In this document: positions 7,356-16,185 of the stretch, one piece after another
Numbering within the stretch: position 1 is the first letter of the stretch
Layout of the letters: every line of letters begins with the position of its first letter
Source: JADLCB01 sp964398315
Lineage (GTDB): Bacteria > Planctomycetota > Phycisphaerae > Tepidisphaerales > Tepidisphaeraceae
Assembly: GCA_964398315.1 (NCBI GenBank)
Contig: CAYNMV010000004.1
Location: forward strand, 54,945-118,944
DNA length: 64,000 nt
Direction: 5' to 3'
The notes under the pieces: generated by a model
Databases searched by the model: none
Told to the model about the DNA's origin: nothing
What the model saw: only the letters and a program-made list of their open reading frames with translations
Translations under genes and position numbers: made by a program

Positions 7356-10172
7356 TCACTTGGCGCCATGAACCGCGGCCTCCGCTGGCACAGCCGACAA
7401 TGGCAGCACCCGGTTAATCACCGGCTTACCATTCACCATGGCCTTGTGAATGCGGATTGAGGCGGCCTGCGGCAGGATCGCCGGCGCACTGGCGTGATTA
7501 TCTTCGATGTGAACGCTGAAATCCTCCGGCGCGGGGGACTCAGCAGCGCCGAGCGTGATCGCGTGGATGGGCTGCTGTTTCGTTTCTTCCGGCTGGGCCG
7601 CATACCACTCGGCAAACACCGGCGTCCAGCGGATGGTGTTGTTGCGCACCACCGTGGTCTGGTATAGCCGGCCGGGGACGCTCTTGGTGTACCGGCTGTG
7701 GTGCGTTTCCAGCACCAGGCCGGCGCGCATGTCTTCGAGGATGTTGCCCTCGAACACCATGTCGAACATCGGGCACAGTGACCAGCCCCAACACCCGGGG
7801 AACTCCGTCGCCGGCGCCTTGAGCAGCACCATCCGCCCGCCCAGAAAGTGGTTGTTGCGGATGATCGTATTGAACGAGGTGCCGCACAACTGCATCACTT
7901 CCGATGATCCGCCGCGGTTGTCGATGCGGTTGTTCTCGTACAGCTCATCCACCAGCCCCGTGGCGACTGAAATCGAATATTTGCCGGCCGGCATCGGACG
8001 ATCGAGCAGGTAGGTGATGCCGTCGATCGGCTGGGCGATCTTGAACCACTTGCCGGCGTGCTCGCCATCGAGGATCGCCACCACGCTCCCGGGCCGCGGC
8101 TGCGACCACATCGACAGCGGCACCTGCAGCACGTACCCGCCGGCCCATACGCTCAGCGGCTCGCCTTCGTAGTGCAGGCGATAGGCTTCGGTCAGGAAAA
8201 TCTCGGGGGAATTGGGATGCGGCATCAGATCTTCATCGCGCACCCCGATGCCGCGGATGTCGTTGTCGCGCACGATGGTTTTGGCGCCTTCCTGCGTGAT
8301 GACCAGGAAGCGCCACACCTTGCCCGGTGAATGCTCGCCCTGCACTTTGTTACGCTCGATGGTGACATCATGCACGTAATGCCCGGCGAAGGCGGCCGGC
8401 GCCATGCCCCCGGCCGGGGCGCCCAGGTGGGTATTGTCGGCGATCAGCCACGGGCCCTGCTCGACATCCACCGTGCCGCCACGGAGGGTATTGCCGGTGA
8501 TCTGCCCGTTGAGCACCCGGCCGGAGCGGATCAGGTCGGGCAGCCATTGCAGCCTGGCCGGATCAACCGTCTCCAGCTCCGAACTTTGGATATCCAGGTT
8601 GCGGACGATGAGGTTGACCAGTTCCCCCTTGGGATCGGTGCGGCGAGGCGCCTGGATGATGGCGCAGCCGCGCGTCCAGTCAAAAGGCTTCCAGCGCACC
8701 GGCCCGTCGAAGCGGATGGAGAACCCATCGAGGGTGACGTTATCAGCCATGACCAGGATCGCCTCGTGCCAGGATGCCACATCCGCCGGCTGCTTGAACA
8801 GCAGGACCGCATCGCGCGGGCCGGTGAGGGTGATCGGCTCGGACAGCTCCAGCGCGCGATCGAAGTGATAGGTGCCGGGGGAGAGCGTGATCTGGCCGTA
8901 CTCCTTCACCAGCGCATGCAGGTCATCACCCGGCCTGGCGGTGATCGATCGGTCATTGGGCCGCTTGCCGCGGAGGCTGGGATCGCATGGTCCCCCGGCG
9001 AACTGGCCGAAATACATGCTGCCATCGGCCATCAGCAGGCGGAGGGTCATCCGGCCATCACGTTCATCGCGGAACGGGGGAAAGTACAGGTCCGCGCTGC
9101 CGCGCCGATCCGGGTTGGGGCGAATTGACAGTTGTTTGAACCGCCCGGCCCTGGGCATGTGAATCGGGATGTCATCTGTGCTGCGCACGGCCCAGTGACC
9201 GCCGGTATCGCTGCTCAGCACCGCCGCGACGATGGGCGAGCGCACGGGCACACCCGAGATGCGGACATGCACATCGCCGGGGCCGGTGACATCCGCGCCA
9301 TCCTGCCCGAGCCACTCGCCCGCAAAGCGGGGCATGGGCCGGATATCCTGCTTTTTCGGCAGCGGCGTTCGTAACGTTGGGCTGCTGCGGCCGGCCACTC
9401 CTGATCCTTCAAACACATGCTCTCTGCCATACCCGTAGAAAACTGTCACCTTCAGCGGCCTGCCGGCGATGCTTTGCTCCGGGGGGCTGATGAGCATCTC
9501 GGCCGTGCGCGATTTGTCCGATTCGCGAAACAGCTCGGCATTCCAGAATTTCTGGGGATTGGGGCCGTATTCCCAGGTGGGTCCGCCCTCGGCCTCAATG
9601 CGCAGCCCCATCAGCACGCCCAGCTTGTCCGACAGGCCACTGACTTTCAGAACGACATCCTGGATGCCATCCGGCCCGACGCCCGCCCGGCGGCCGGTCC
9701 AGTCGCGGCCATCTTGGCCAAGCCATTCCACCGTCAACACCGCATCGGGCATGCGCAGGTTCCTGTCGCTCCTGCCGGCCTGCAACTGGGTGGTCTGCGT
9801 GCTGCCATCGGCATAGCGAACGATGATGTCCCACGTGTGGGCGTTTTCGGTGTACTGCGGCTCGACAAACACCTCCGCGCTGGCCGATCCCGGCTGGCGC
9901 TCGATCACCGCGGCATACGCGCCCCACGGGCCTTTGTATTGCCACTCACCGCCGCCACGGCGGATGATGCGGATGTTCTCGATCTCCTTGTCCGCCTCCA
10001 GGCCCTCCAGCCGGAATTGCAGATCCTGCGTGTCGCTGGGGCCAACCTTGGCGCTGGGGCCGACCAGGTCGCGCTCCACCTGCCCCACCCACACCGCCTT
10101 CAGCTCGGCCAAAGCCGTGCGGAACAGGCCGCACACACACAGAAGGAAAACCGCCAGTCGCAGACCGTGCAT
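7356..10172 (-). CDS. Exported WLGQDG-module/right-handed beta-helix protein, paralogue 1
   Basis: 938 residues of unknown function; last gene of a four-gene operon. A signal peptide (1-22, cleavage after FRTALA) leads to three tandem modules of about 100-130 residues, each with a W-x-GQ-x-x-D-x-x-G start and a QDL/QDV-x6-GL core (from about 24, 148 and 285). Then comes a right-handed beta-helix (about 410-900) that begins PGDDLHALVKEYG and shows turn ladders such as ITGNTLRGG, IADNTHLG, IIRNNHFLGG and VVRNNTIRW. The helix part resembles pectate-lyase-like folds that bind or cut polysaccharides. The ATG at 10172 has CCGGAG upstream. No catalytic residues can be assigned. Closest to paralogue 2. 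Confidence 0.85.
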   Translation of the reverse strand: MHGLRLAVFLLCVCGLFRTALAELKAVWVGQVERDLVGPSAKVGPSDTQDLQFRLEGLEADKEIENIRIIRRGGGEWQYKGPWGAYAAVIERQPGSASAEVFVEPQYTENAHTWDIIVRYADGSTQTTQLQAGRSDRNLRMPDAVLTVEWLGQDGRDWTGRRAGVGPDGIQDVVLKVSGLSDKLGVLMGLRIEAEGGPTWEYGPNPQKFWNAELFRESDKSRTAEMLISPPEQSIAGRPLKVTVFYGYGREHVFEGSGVAGRSSPTLRTPLPKKQDIRPMPRFAGEWLGQDGADVTGPGDVHVRISGVPVRSPIVAAVLSSDTGGHWAVRSTDDIPIHMPRAGRFKQLSIRPNPDRRGSADLYFPPFRDERDGRMTLRLLMADGSMYFGQFAGGPCDPSLRGKRPNDRSITARPGDDLHALVKEYGQITLSPGTYHFDRALELSEPITLTGPRDAVLLFKQPADVASWHEAILVMADNVTLDGFSIRFDGPVRWKPFDWTRGCAIIQAPRRTDPKGELVNLIVRNLDIQSSELETVDPARLQWLPDLIRSGRVLNGQITGNTLRGGTVDVEQGPWLIADNTHLGAPAGGMAPAAFAGHYVHDVTIERNKVQGEHSPGKVWRFLVITQEGAKTIVRDNDIRGIGVRDEDLMPHPNSPEIFLTEAYRLHYEGEPLSVWAGGYVLQVPLSMWSQPRPGSVVAILDGEHAGKWFKIAQPIDGITYLLDRPMPAGKYSISVATGLVDELYENNRIDNRGGSSEVMQLCGTSFNTIIRNNHFLGGRMVLLKAPATEFPGCWGWSLCPMFDMVFEGNILEDMRAGLVLETHHSRYTKSVPGRLYQTTVVRNNTIRWTPVFAEWYAAQPEETKQQPIHAITLGAAESPAPEDFSVHIEDNHASAPAILPQAASIRIHKAMVNGKPVINRVLPLSAVPAEAAVHGAK

Positions 10173-10235
10173 GGTGTATCACTCCGGAGGTTCGGTGTTC
10201 AGACAGGACCGTCAGCGGACATCAATGCTGAAATG

Positions 10236-10290
10236 GCAGTGGGCAGCGTGCATGTGCGTTCATGGCCGCACACAGCGCGCTGCCCACTGC
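10236..10290. promoter_or_regulatory. Long hairpin between beta-helix genes 2 and 1
   Basis: GCAGTGGGCAGCG (10236-10248) pairs perfectly with 10278-10290; the pairing continues imperfectly inward (GTGCATGTGCG against CGCACACAGCGC) and leaves a loop around TTCATGGC. It lies in the 124-base gap inside the minus-strand operon. No U-run follows on the minus strand, so RNA processing or stability control is more likely than termination. Confidence 0.6.
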
Positions 10291-10296
10291 AGCTCA

Positions 10297-13146
10297 TCAC
10301 TCGTTCCTGGCTTCGGCATCGATCACTTCCGTTGCCAGCGGCAGCTTCTGGTCAACCAGCGGCTCACCGTTGACGATCGCCTTGCGGACGAAGACCCCGG
10401 CCGCCTCACGCAGGGCCGATGGGGTAATGACCTTGTTGTCCTCCAGGCTGATGCGGAAGTCACCGGGTGCCGGGGAGTCGGGCGCGCCCAGGCGGATGGC
10501 TTCCAGCGGCACATAGAAGAAATCCTTCTTCGCCTTCTCGCTGGTTTCGTTGGCCATGTACCAGGTAGCGAACGCCGGCGTCCAGCGGACGGTGTTGTTG
10601 CGCGCCACCATCGTCTGGTAGAGCCGGCCGGGGACGCTCTTGGTGTTCTTCTTGCTGTGATGCGTTTCCAGCACCACGCCGCCGCGCATATCCTCGAAGG
10701 TGTTGCCCTCGATGACCATGTCGAACACCGGGCACAACGACCAGCCCCAGCAACCGGGGAACTCGGTCGGCGGCGCCTTGAGCTTGATGATCCGGCCGCC
10801 CAGCACGTGGTTGTTGCGGACGATGGTGTTGAAGGTCGTGCCGCAGAGCTGGATCACATCCGACTTGCCGCCGCGCACATCGATGCGGTTGTTCTCGAAC
10901 AGCTCATCCACCATCGCGGTGGCCACCGACACGGTGTAGCTGCCCGCCGGCATCGGCTGATCCATCAGGAAGGTGTTGTTGTCGATCGGCTGGGCGATGC
11001 GGAACCACTTGCCGGCGTGTTCGCCATCGAGAATGGCGATGATCGCTCCGGCACGCGGCTCGCTCCACATTGTGAAGGGGATCTGGGCAACGTACCCATC
11101 GGCAGACACCTGCCGAATCTGTCCCTCGTAGTGCAGTCGATACGCTTCGGTGAGCAGAATCTCAGGGGCGTTGGGATTCGGCATGGGATCGTTATCGCGC
11201 TTGCCTACGCCGCGAACATCGTTGTCGCGCACCACGCTCTTGGTTGACCACTGTGTCAGCACGAGGAAGCGCCACAGCTTGCCGGGGGTCTGGTCGGCGT
11301 GCAGCTTGTTGCGCTCCACGGTCACATCCCAGGAGTAGTGGGTGGCGAAGGCATCCCAGGTGACGCCGTTCTCGGTGGCGCCAAGGTGAACGTTGTCGGA
11401 GATGATCCACGGCCCGTGCGACACATCCACCGTGCCGCCGCGGAAAGTGTTGCCGATGATCTTGCCGTTGAGGATCCGGCCGGTGCGGATGAGATTGGGG
11501 ATCCATTCCGGCTTGCTCGGATCTTCGATGGGCCCAACGGCCGAGCCTTCAATGTCCATGTTGCGGATGATGAGGTTCACCAGGTCGCCGGTGCGATCGG
11601 GCCGCAGGCGGGCGCGGATGATGCCACAGCCCAGGGTCCAGTCCCAGATCGCCCAGCGCACCGGGCCGTCGAATCGCAGGGAGAAGCCTTCGAGGGTGAC
11701 GTTGTCGGCCAGGATCTGGATTGCCTCGTTCCACTTCTCATCTTCCTCCGGCTGCTTGAACATCAGAACCGCTTCGCGCGGGCCGGAGATCGTCACCGGT
11801 TCGGTCAGCTCCAGCTTGCGGGTCAGGCGATGAATGCCCGGCGCCAGGTTGATTCGGCCGTATTCCTTGACCAGAGCGTGCAGATCATCGCCCGGCTGGG
11901 CGGTGATGACCTTGTCGTTGGGCAGCTTGCCGCGCAGGTAGGGATCGCATGCCTGGCCGTCGAACTGGCCGAAGTGCATGGAGCCGTCGGCCAGCATGAC
12001 CCGGAAGGTCATGCGGGCATCCTGCTCGTTGCGCAGCGGCTGGAAATGCAGGTCGGCCGCGGAAGGATCGGCCGCATCAGGGCGGAAGCCCAGCGCACGC
12101 GTGGGCGGAACGTACTCTGCGCCGGTTGGGGTGTGGAATTCCACCTCATCATTGGCGCGCCAGGCCCACTGGGCGACGACACTGTCGCTCAGTGCGGCGG
12201 CCACGACCGGCGAATGCGTCGGCAGGCCGGTGATGCGCACATGCACATCCCCGCGCCCGGTTACCTCCCCGCCATCCTGCCCCAGCCAGTTGGCCGAGAA
12301 GCTGGGCATCTTGCGCACGTCGTACTGCTTTGGCGCGGGTGTTTTCAGGTCTGCCTGGCTCGGGCCCGCGGTGCCGGTGCCTTCAAACCGGTGATCGCGG
12401 TTGTAGCCGTAGTAGACGATCACCTTGAGCGGCTTGCCATCCAGGCTCTGCGGCGGCGGGCTGATGAGCAGCTCGGCGGTGCGCGACTTGGGCGACTCGC
12501 GGAACAGCTCCGCGTTCCACACCTTCTCCGGGTTGTGGCCGTACTCCCACACCGGACCGCCTTCGGCCTCGATGCGGATGCTGTTGAGGATGCCCAGCTT
12601 GTCGGACAGGCCGCTGATCTTCAGCGCCACATCCTGGATGCCATCGGGGCCGACGGCGGCACTCGGGCCGGTCCAGTCACGTCCATCCTGGCCGATCCAC
12701 TCGGCCTTGAGCACCGCATCGGGCATCCGCAGCTTCTTGTCACTGGTGCCGGTTTCCACGTTCGCGCCCTCGGTAGTGCCATCGGCGTACCTGACCGTCA
12801 CCTCCCAGATCCGGCCGGTTTCGTTGTGGGTGGGTTCGACGAACACATCGGCCTGGGTCGATCCCGGCTGGCGCTGCATCACAGCGGCGAAGACACCGGA
12901 CGGGCCATTGACCTGCCACTCGCCACCCCCCTGGCGGACGATGCGGACATTCTCGATCTCCTTGTCCGCAGCCAGCCCTTCCAGGCGAATCTGCAGGTCC
13001 TGTGTGTCCGATGGCTTGACCTCGAAGAATGGGCCGACCACATCCTGCTCCACCTGGCCAACCCAGGTCACCTTCAGCTCGGCCCGGGCAGAATCGATCG
13101 CGCCCAGGAGGCACAGCAACATGAGGATGATTGGCATGCGTGACAT
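10297..13146 (-). CDS. Exported WLGQDG-module/right-handed beta-helix protein, paralogue 2
   Basis: 949 residues, same layout as paralogue 1: signal peptide (about 1-20, ending DSARA), modules starting at VGQVEQDVVGP, WIGQDGRDWTGP and WLGQDGGEVTGRGDVHVRI, joined by SDKKLRMPDAVL, then a beta-helix from PGDDLHALVKEYGRINL. The start ATG at 13146 has AAGGAG seven bases upstream; the open frame reaches 13227 but the extension lacks signal-peptide character. Blocks shared with all paralogues: APEILLTEAYRLHYEG, GEHAGKWFRIAQPI and PGCWGWSLCPVFD. It is 87 bases downstream of paralogue 3. Secreted or surface polysaccharide-active protein is the best guess; no enzyme class is assigned. Confidence 0.85.
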   Translation of the reverse strand: MSRMPIILMLLCLLGAIDSARAELKVTWVGQVEQDVVGPFFEVKPSDTQDLQIRLEGLAADKEIENVRIVRQGGGEWQVNGPSGVFAAVMQRQPGSTQADVFVEPTHNETGRIWEVTVRYADGTTEGANVETGTSDKKLRMPDAVLKAEWIGQDGRDWTGPSAAVGPDGIQDVALKISGLSDKLGILNSIRIEAEGGPVWEYGHNPEKVWNAELFRESPKSRTAELLISPPPQSLDGKPLKVIVYYGYNRDHRFEGTGTAGPSQADLKTPAPKQYDVRKMPSFSANWLGQDGGEVTGRGDVHVRITGLPTHSPVVAAALSDSVVAQWAWRANDEVEFHTPTGAEYVPPTRALGFRPDAADPSAADLHFQPLRNEQDARMTFRVMLADGSMHFGQFDGQACDPYLRGKLPNDKVITAQPGDDLHALVKEYGRINLAPGIHRLTRKLELTEPVTISGPREAVLMFKQPEEDEKWNEAIQILADNVTLEGFSLRFDGPVRWAIWDWTLGCGIIRARLRPDRTGDLVNLIIRNMDIEGSAVGPIEDPSKPEWIPNLIRTGRILNGKIIGNTFRGGTVDVSHGPWIISDNVHLGATENGVTWDAFATHYSWDVTVERNKLHADQTPGKLWRFLVLTQWSTKSVVRDNDVRGVGKRDNDPMPNPNAPEILLTEAYRLHYEGQIRQVSADGYVAQIPFTMWSEPRAGAIIAILDGEHAGKWFRIAQPIDNNTFLMDQPMPAGSYTVSVATAMVDELFENNRIDVRGGKSDVIQLCGTTFNTIVRNNHVLGGRIIKLKAPPTEFPGCWGWSLCPVFDMVIEGNTFEDMRGGVVLETHHSKKNTKSVPGRLYQTMVARNNTVRWTPAFATWYMANETSEKAKKDFFYVPLEAIRLGAPDSPAPGDFRISLEDNKVITPSALREAAGVFVRKAIVNGEPLVDQKLPLATEVIDAEARNE

Positions 13147-13233
13147 ATGGGTTCTCCTTGCTGGAGGTGAGTTGAGTTGCCGGGGTTTCAGTGATCTGTG
13201 ACGGCCGGTGCACCAGCAGCGATGCACGACCCT

Positions 13234-16185
13234 TTATCGCGGTTCGCTGCCGGCCGATACGGCCTGGCCGGCCTCGCGCGGCGGCAGGCTGCCGAGGCGC
13301 TCGGTGATGACCTCGCCATTGATCGTGCCGTGGCGCAGTTCATAGTTTTGCCCCGGATCGACACCAGGGGGCAGGTCGATGAAATTGTTCTCGGCGATGA
13401 GGTGCATCTGCCCCGTCACGTTGAAGCTGCGCCGGCCGATGCGCAGCGCCTTGGGCGGCACCTCCACCTTGCGCGGCCCCTGCATCGCTGCCAGAGCCTC
13501 GGGCGTCCACTTGAAGATGTTGTTGCGATAGGCGCCGGTGAGATAGGTGCGGCCGGTGGCGGTCTTGGCCCACTTGTCGCTGTGGACATCGATCTCGGTG
13601 CCACCCAGCGAGTCCTCGTGCAGGTTCCCTTCGCACACCACGTCGAACATGACCGTGTGGGACCAGCCCCAGATGCCGGGCCGTTCGGTCGGGCAGCAAT
13701 CGACCAGGATCGATGCCCCGCCGCCAAGCAGGTGGTTGTCGGCCACGCGGAAGTTCCAGTGGTTGCCCGCCAGCAGCACCCCCACCGAGCGGCCATTACG
13801 GTTGTCGATGTAGTTGCGCTCAAAAGCGCTGTCGGTGAAGCCGTGGGCGATGTGGATGTCGTACTCACCCTCGGGCAGCGGCTCATCCAGCAGGAAGCAG
13901 GTTTCGCTGATCGGCTGTGCGATCCGCCGCCAGGTGCCGGCATGGGGTCCATTGAGGACCGACACCACCGTTCCCGGCCGCGCCCGCCCGTACAGGAGAT
14001 AGGGCACATGCACCACCCGGCCCGCGTTGGTGATCCCGCTGGGCCGGCCCTCGAAGTAGAGGCGGTAGCTCTCGGTGATCATGATCTCGGGCATGTTCGG
14101 GTTGTTGATGGTGTCATCATCGTACATGCCAACCACCGGTGCGCGGTTGTCGCGCACGATCACACGGTCGCCGAACTGGTTCATGCAGAAGACACGCCAC
14201 TGCTTGCCGTAGGGATGGCGCATCTCAAAGACGTTGCGCTCAACGGTGATATCGTGCGACCAGTGGGCGGCGATGGCGGCGGGCGACTGGGTATGCTGGG
14301 GCGGGCCAAGGTAGACGTTGTCAGCGATGATCCACGGTCCGTAATTGACATCGATCGTTCCGCCGCGCCAGCGGTTGTGGGTCACTTTCCCGCTGGTGGC
14401 GCTTTCACCGTGCAGCAGGTCCAGTGCCCACTTGGGGTTTTTCGCATCCTCGCCCGGTGTCACCTCGCCCAGGTCAAAATCCATGTTCGTGATGACCAGG
14501 TTCGCCACCAGGTTCTCGCGCCTCAGCCCTTTCTCGAAGCCGCGATTGGGCGCCTTGATGAAGGAGGAGGAGTCGAGCCAGTGATCGGAGAAGCGCAGGT
14601 CCTTCATCGCACGGACGCTGAAGCCGTTGAGGGTGACATTGGATGCCTTGACCAGGATGGCATAGGTCCATGGCTGGTCCTGTGGTTTTTGAACAAACCG
14701 CACGACCGCCTCGCGCGGGCCGGTGATTGTGACCGGAGCGGGCAGTTCCAATGGGCGATCGATGATGTATTCACCGGGGCTGAGGGTGATCGTGCCATAC
14801 TCGCTCACCAGCTTGTGCAGGTCATCGCCCGGCCTGGCGACGATGGCGCGATCGGCCGGGAGCGGGCCGCGGCGGAAGGGATCGGCTTCCCCGCCAGGAA
14901 AGCGCCCCGCCAGTTCGCGCCCATCGGCCAGGCGCACGCGCAGGGTCATGTTGTTGTCCCGCTCATCGCGGAATGGCTGGAAATAGAGATGCAGCTTTCC
15001 ATCCTCCCGCTTCACATCGATCGGAAGCGATGCATAGGTTTCCTCATCCGGCTGGGGGACGTAAAAGCCTGCCAGTGGTCCGTGGTCCGCGGCCTGTGGT
15101 GAGGGCTCCTGCCCGGCGTCTGCGCCCTCCTGGCCCTCCGCTGCCGGCTGCGGGCTGGTCCCCGCCGGCATCGGCCAGACCCAGTAGCCGCCGCCGGTGT
15201 TGCTCAGGGCTACTACCTCGATGGGCTGCTCGGGCAGGCCGCTGATGACGACATGCACATCCCCGCGGCCGGTGACATCCGCCCCATCCTGCCCAAGCCA
15301 CTCGGCCTGCAGTTCAACCCAGTCGAGCTGAATCGGCTGTGCCCGGGGCATCGCTTTGCGCGGATCGGTCTGCTGCGCTGTCAGCGTGGCCTGATCGGTC
15401 ATGTCGTTGGCATACTCGACCACCAGCGTGAGCGTTTCGCCGGCCAGGTCGCGGTCAGGGCTGAGGTAGAGCGTGCCGGTGCTCTTGTCCTGGGGATCAA
15501 GAATCAGCTCGGCATTCAGGTCGCGCTGGGGATTGCGGCCGTACTCCCAGCTCCTGCCCTTTTCAGACTTGATCTGGAGCTTGCGAATTTCGCTGCGCGT
15601 GCCCAGGCCGCTGAGGGCGATGCGCACATCCACATACCCATCCGGCCCGACACTTTCCGACAGGCCGGTCATGTCGTGCCCATCCTGGCCGATCCAGACC
15701 GGCTTGAGGCCGACATTTGGCATCAGCAGGCGCGAATCGGACTTGCCGGCGGTGAAGTGGAACGCGGCCACCCGACCGCTTTTGAAGACGATGCGGGCAT
15801 CGATCCCGAACGATTCCTCATCGTGCGATGGCTCCATGAAAAAATCCGCCACATCCGAGAGCGTGCCATCCGCAAGGGTTTCGCGCACCTGGTGGGCTTT
15901 CCACGGACCCCAGGGATGCTCCCATGCCCACTGCCCACCCCCCTGGCGGGTGAACATGGCGCTGGCGATGGGATCATCCTTCGGCAGATTGCTCAGGCGA
16001 ACGTGCAGGTCCTGGATGTCGTTGGGACCGGGAGCGGGCGATTTCTGCATGTAATCATGCCCGTCCTGGCCAAGATACTCGGCCTTGATCTGCTGAGAGA
16101 GATGCGGATCGGCAGCCGCCTCTTCACCGCGGGCGATGCCTGCGATGATGAACACAATGAGCACGGGAACGAGATGGCGTATCAT
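13234..16185 (-). CDS. Exported WLGQDG-module/right-handed beta-helix protein, paralogue 3
   Basis: 983 residues. Signal peptide MIRHLVPVLIVFIIAGIARG, then modules at YLGQDGHDYMQKSPAPGPND, WIGQDGHDMTGL and WLGQDGADVTGRGDVHVVI, then the beta-helix from about residue 440. Its ATG (16185) overlaps the stop of paralogue 4 (ATGA, 16182-16185) and follows GGAGGAGC, so the two are coupled. It is longer than its siblings mainly because of an Ala/Gln/Pro/Gly-rich insert in module 3 (about residues 345-375), encoded by DNA with a tandem GTGGTCC repeat (15073-15102). The helix keeps the conserved PGIWGWSHTVMFD block. More diverged from 1 and 2. Confidence 0.83.
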   Translation of the reverse strand: MIRHLVPVLIVFIIAGIARGEEAAADPHLSQQIKAEYLGQDGHDYMQKSPAPGPNDIQDLHVRLSNLPKDDPIASAMFTRQGGGQWAWEHPWGPWKAHQVRETLADGTLSDVADFFMEPSHDEESFGIDARIVFKSGRVAAFHFTAGKSDSRLLMPNVGLKPVWIGQDGHDMTGLSESVGPDGYVDVRIALSGLGTRSEIRKLQIKSEKGRSWEYGRNPQRDLNAELILDPQDKSTGTLYLSPDRDLAGETLTLVVEYANDMTDQATLTAQQTDPRKAMPRAQPIQLDWVELQAEWLGQDGADVTGRGDVHVVISGLPEQPIEVVALSNTGGGYWVWPMPAGTSPQPAAEGQEGADAGQEPSPQAADHGPLAGFYVPQPDEETYASLPIDVKREDGKLHLYFQPFRDERDNNMTLRVRLADGRELAGRFPGGEADPFRRGPLPADRAIVARPGDDLHKLVSEYGTITLSPGEYIIDRPLELPAPVTITGPREAVVRFVQKPQDQPWTYAILVKASNVTLNGFSVRAMKDLRFSDHWLDSSSFIKAPNRGFEKGLRRENLVANLVITNMDFDLGEVTPGEDAKNPKWALDLLHGESATSGKVTHNRWRGGTIDVNYGPWIIADNVYLGPPQHTQSPAAIAAHWSHDITVERNVFEMRHPYGKQWRVFCMNQFGDRVIVRDNRAPVVGMYDDDTINNPNMPEIMITESYRLYFEGRPSGITNAGRVVHVPYLLYGRARPGTVVSVLNGPHAGTWRRIAQPISETCFLLDEPLPEGEYDIHIAHGFTDSAFERNYIDNRNGRSVGVLLAGNHWNFRVADNHLLGGGASILVDCCPTERPGIWGWSHTVMFDVVCEGNLHEDSLGGTEIDVHSDKWAKTATGRTYLTGAYRNNIFKWTPEALAAMQGPRKVEVPPKALRIGRRSFNVTGQMHLIAENNFIDLPPGVDPGQNYELRHGTINGEVITERLGSLPPREAGQAVSAGSEPR

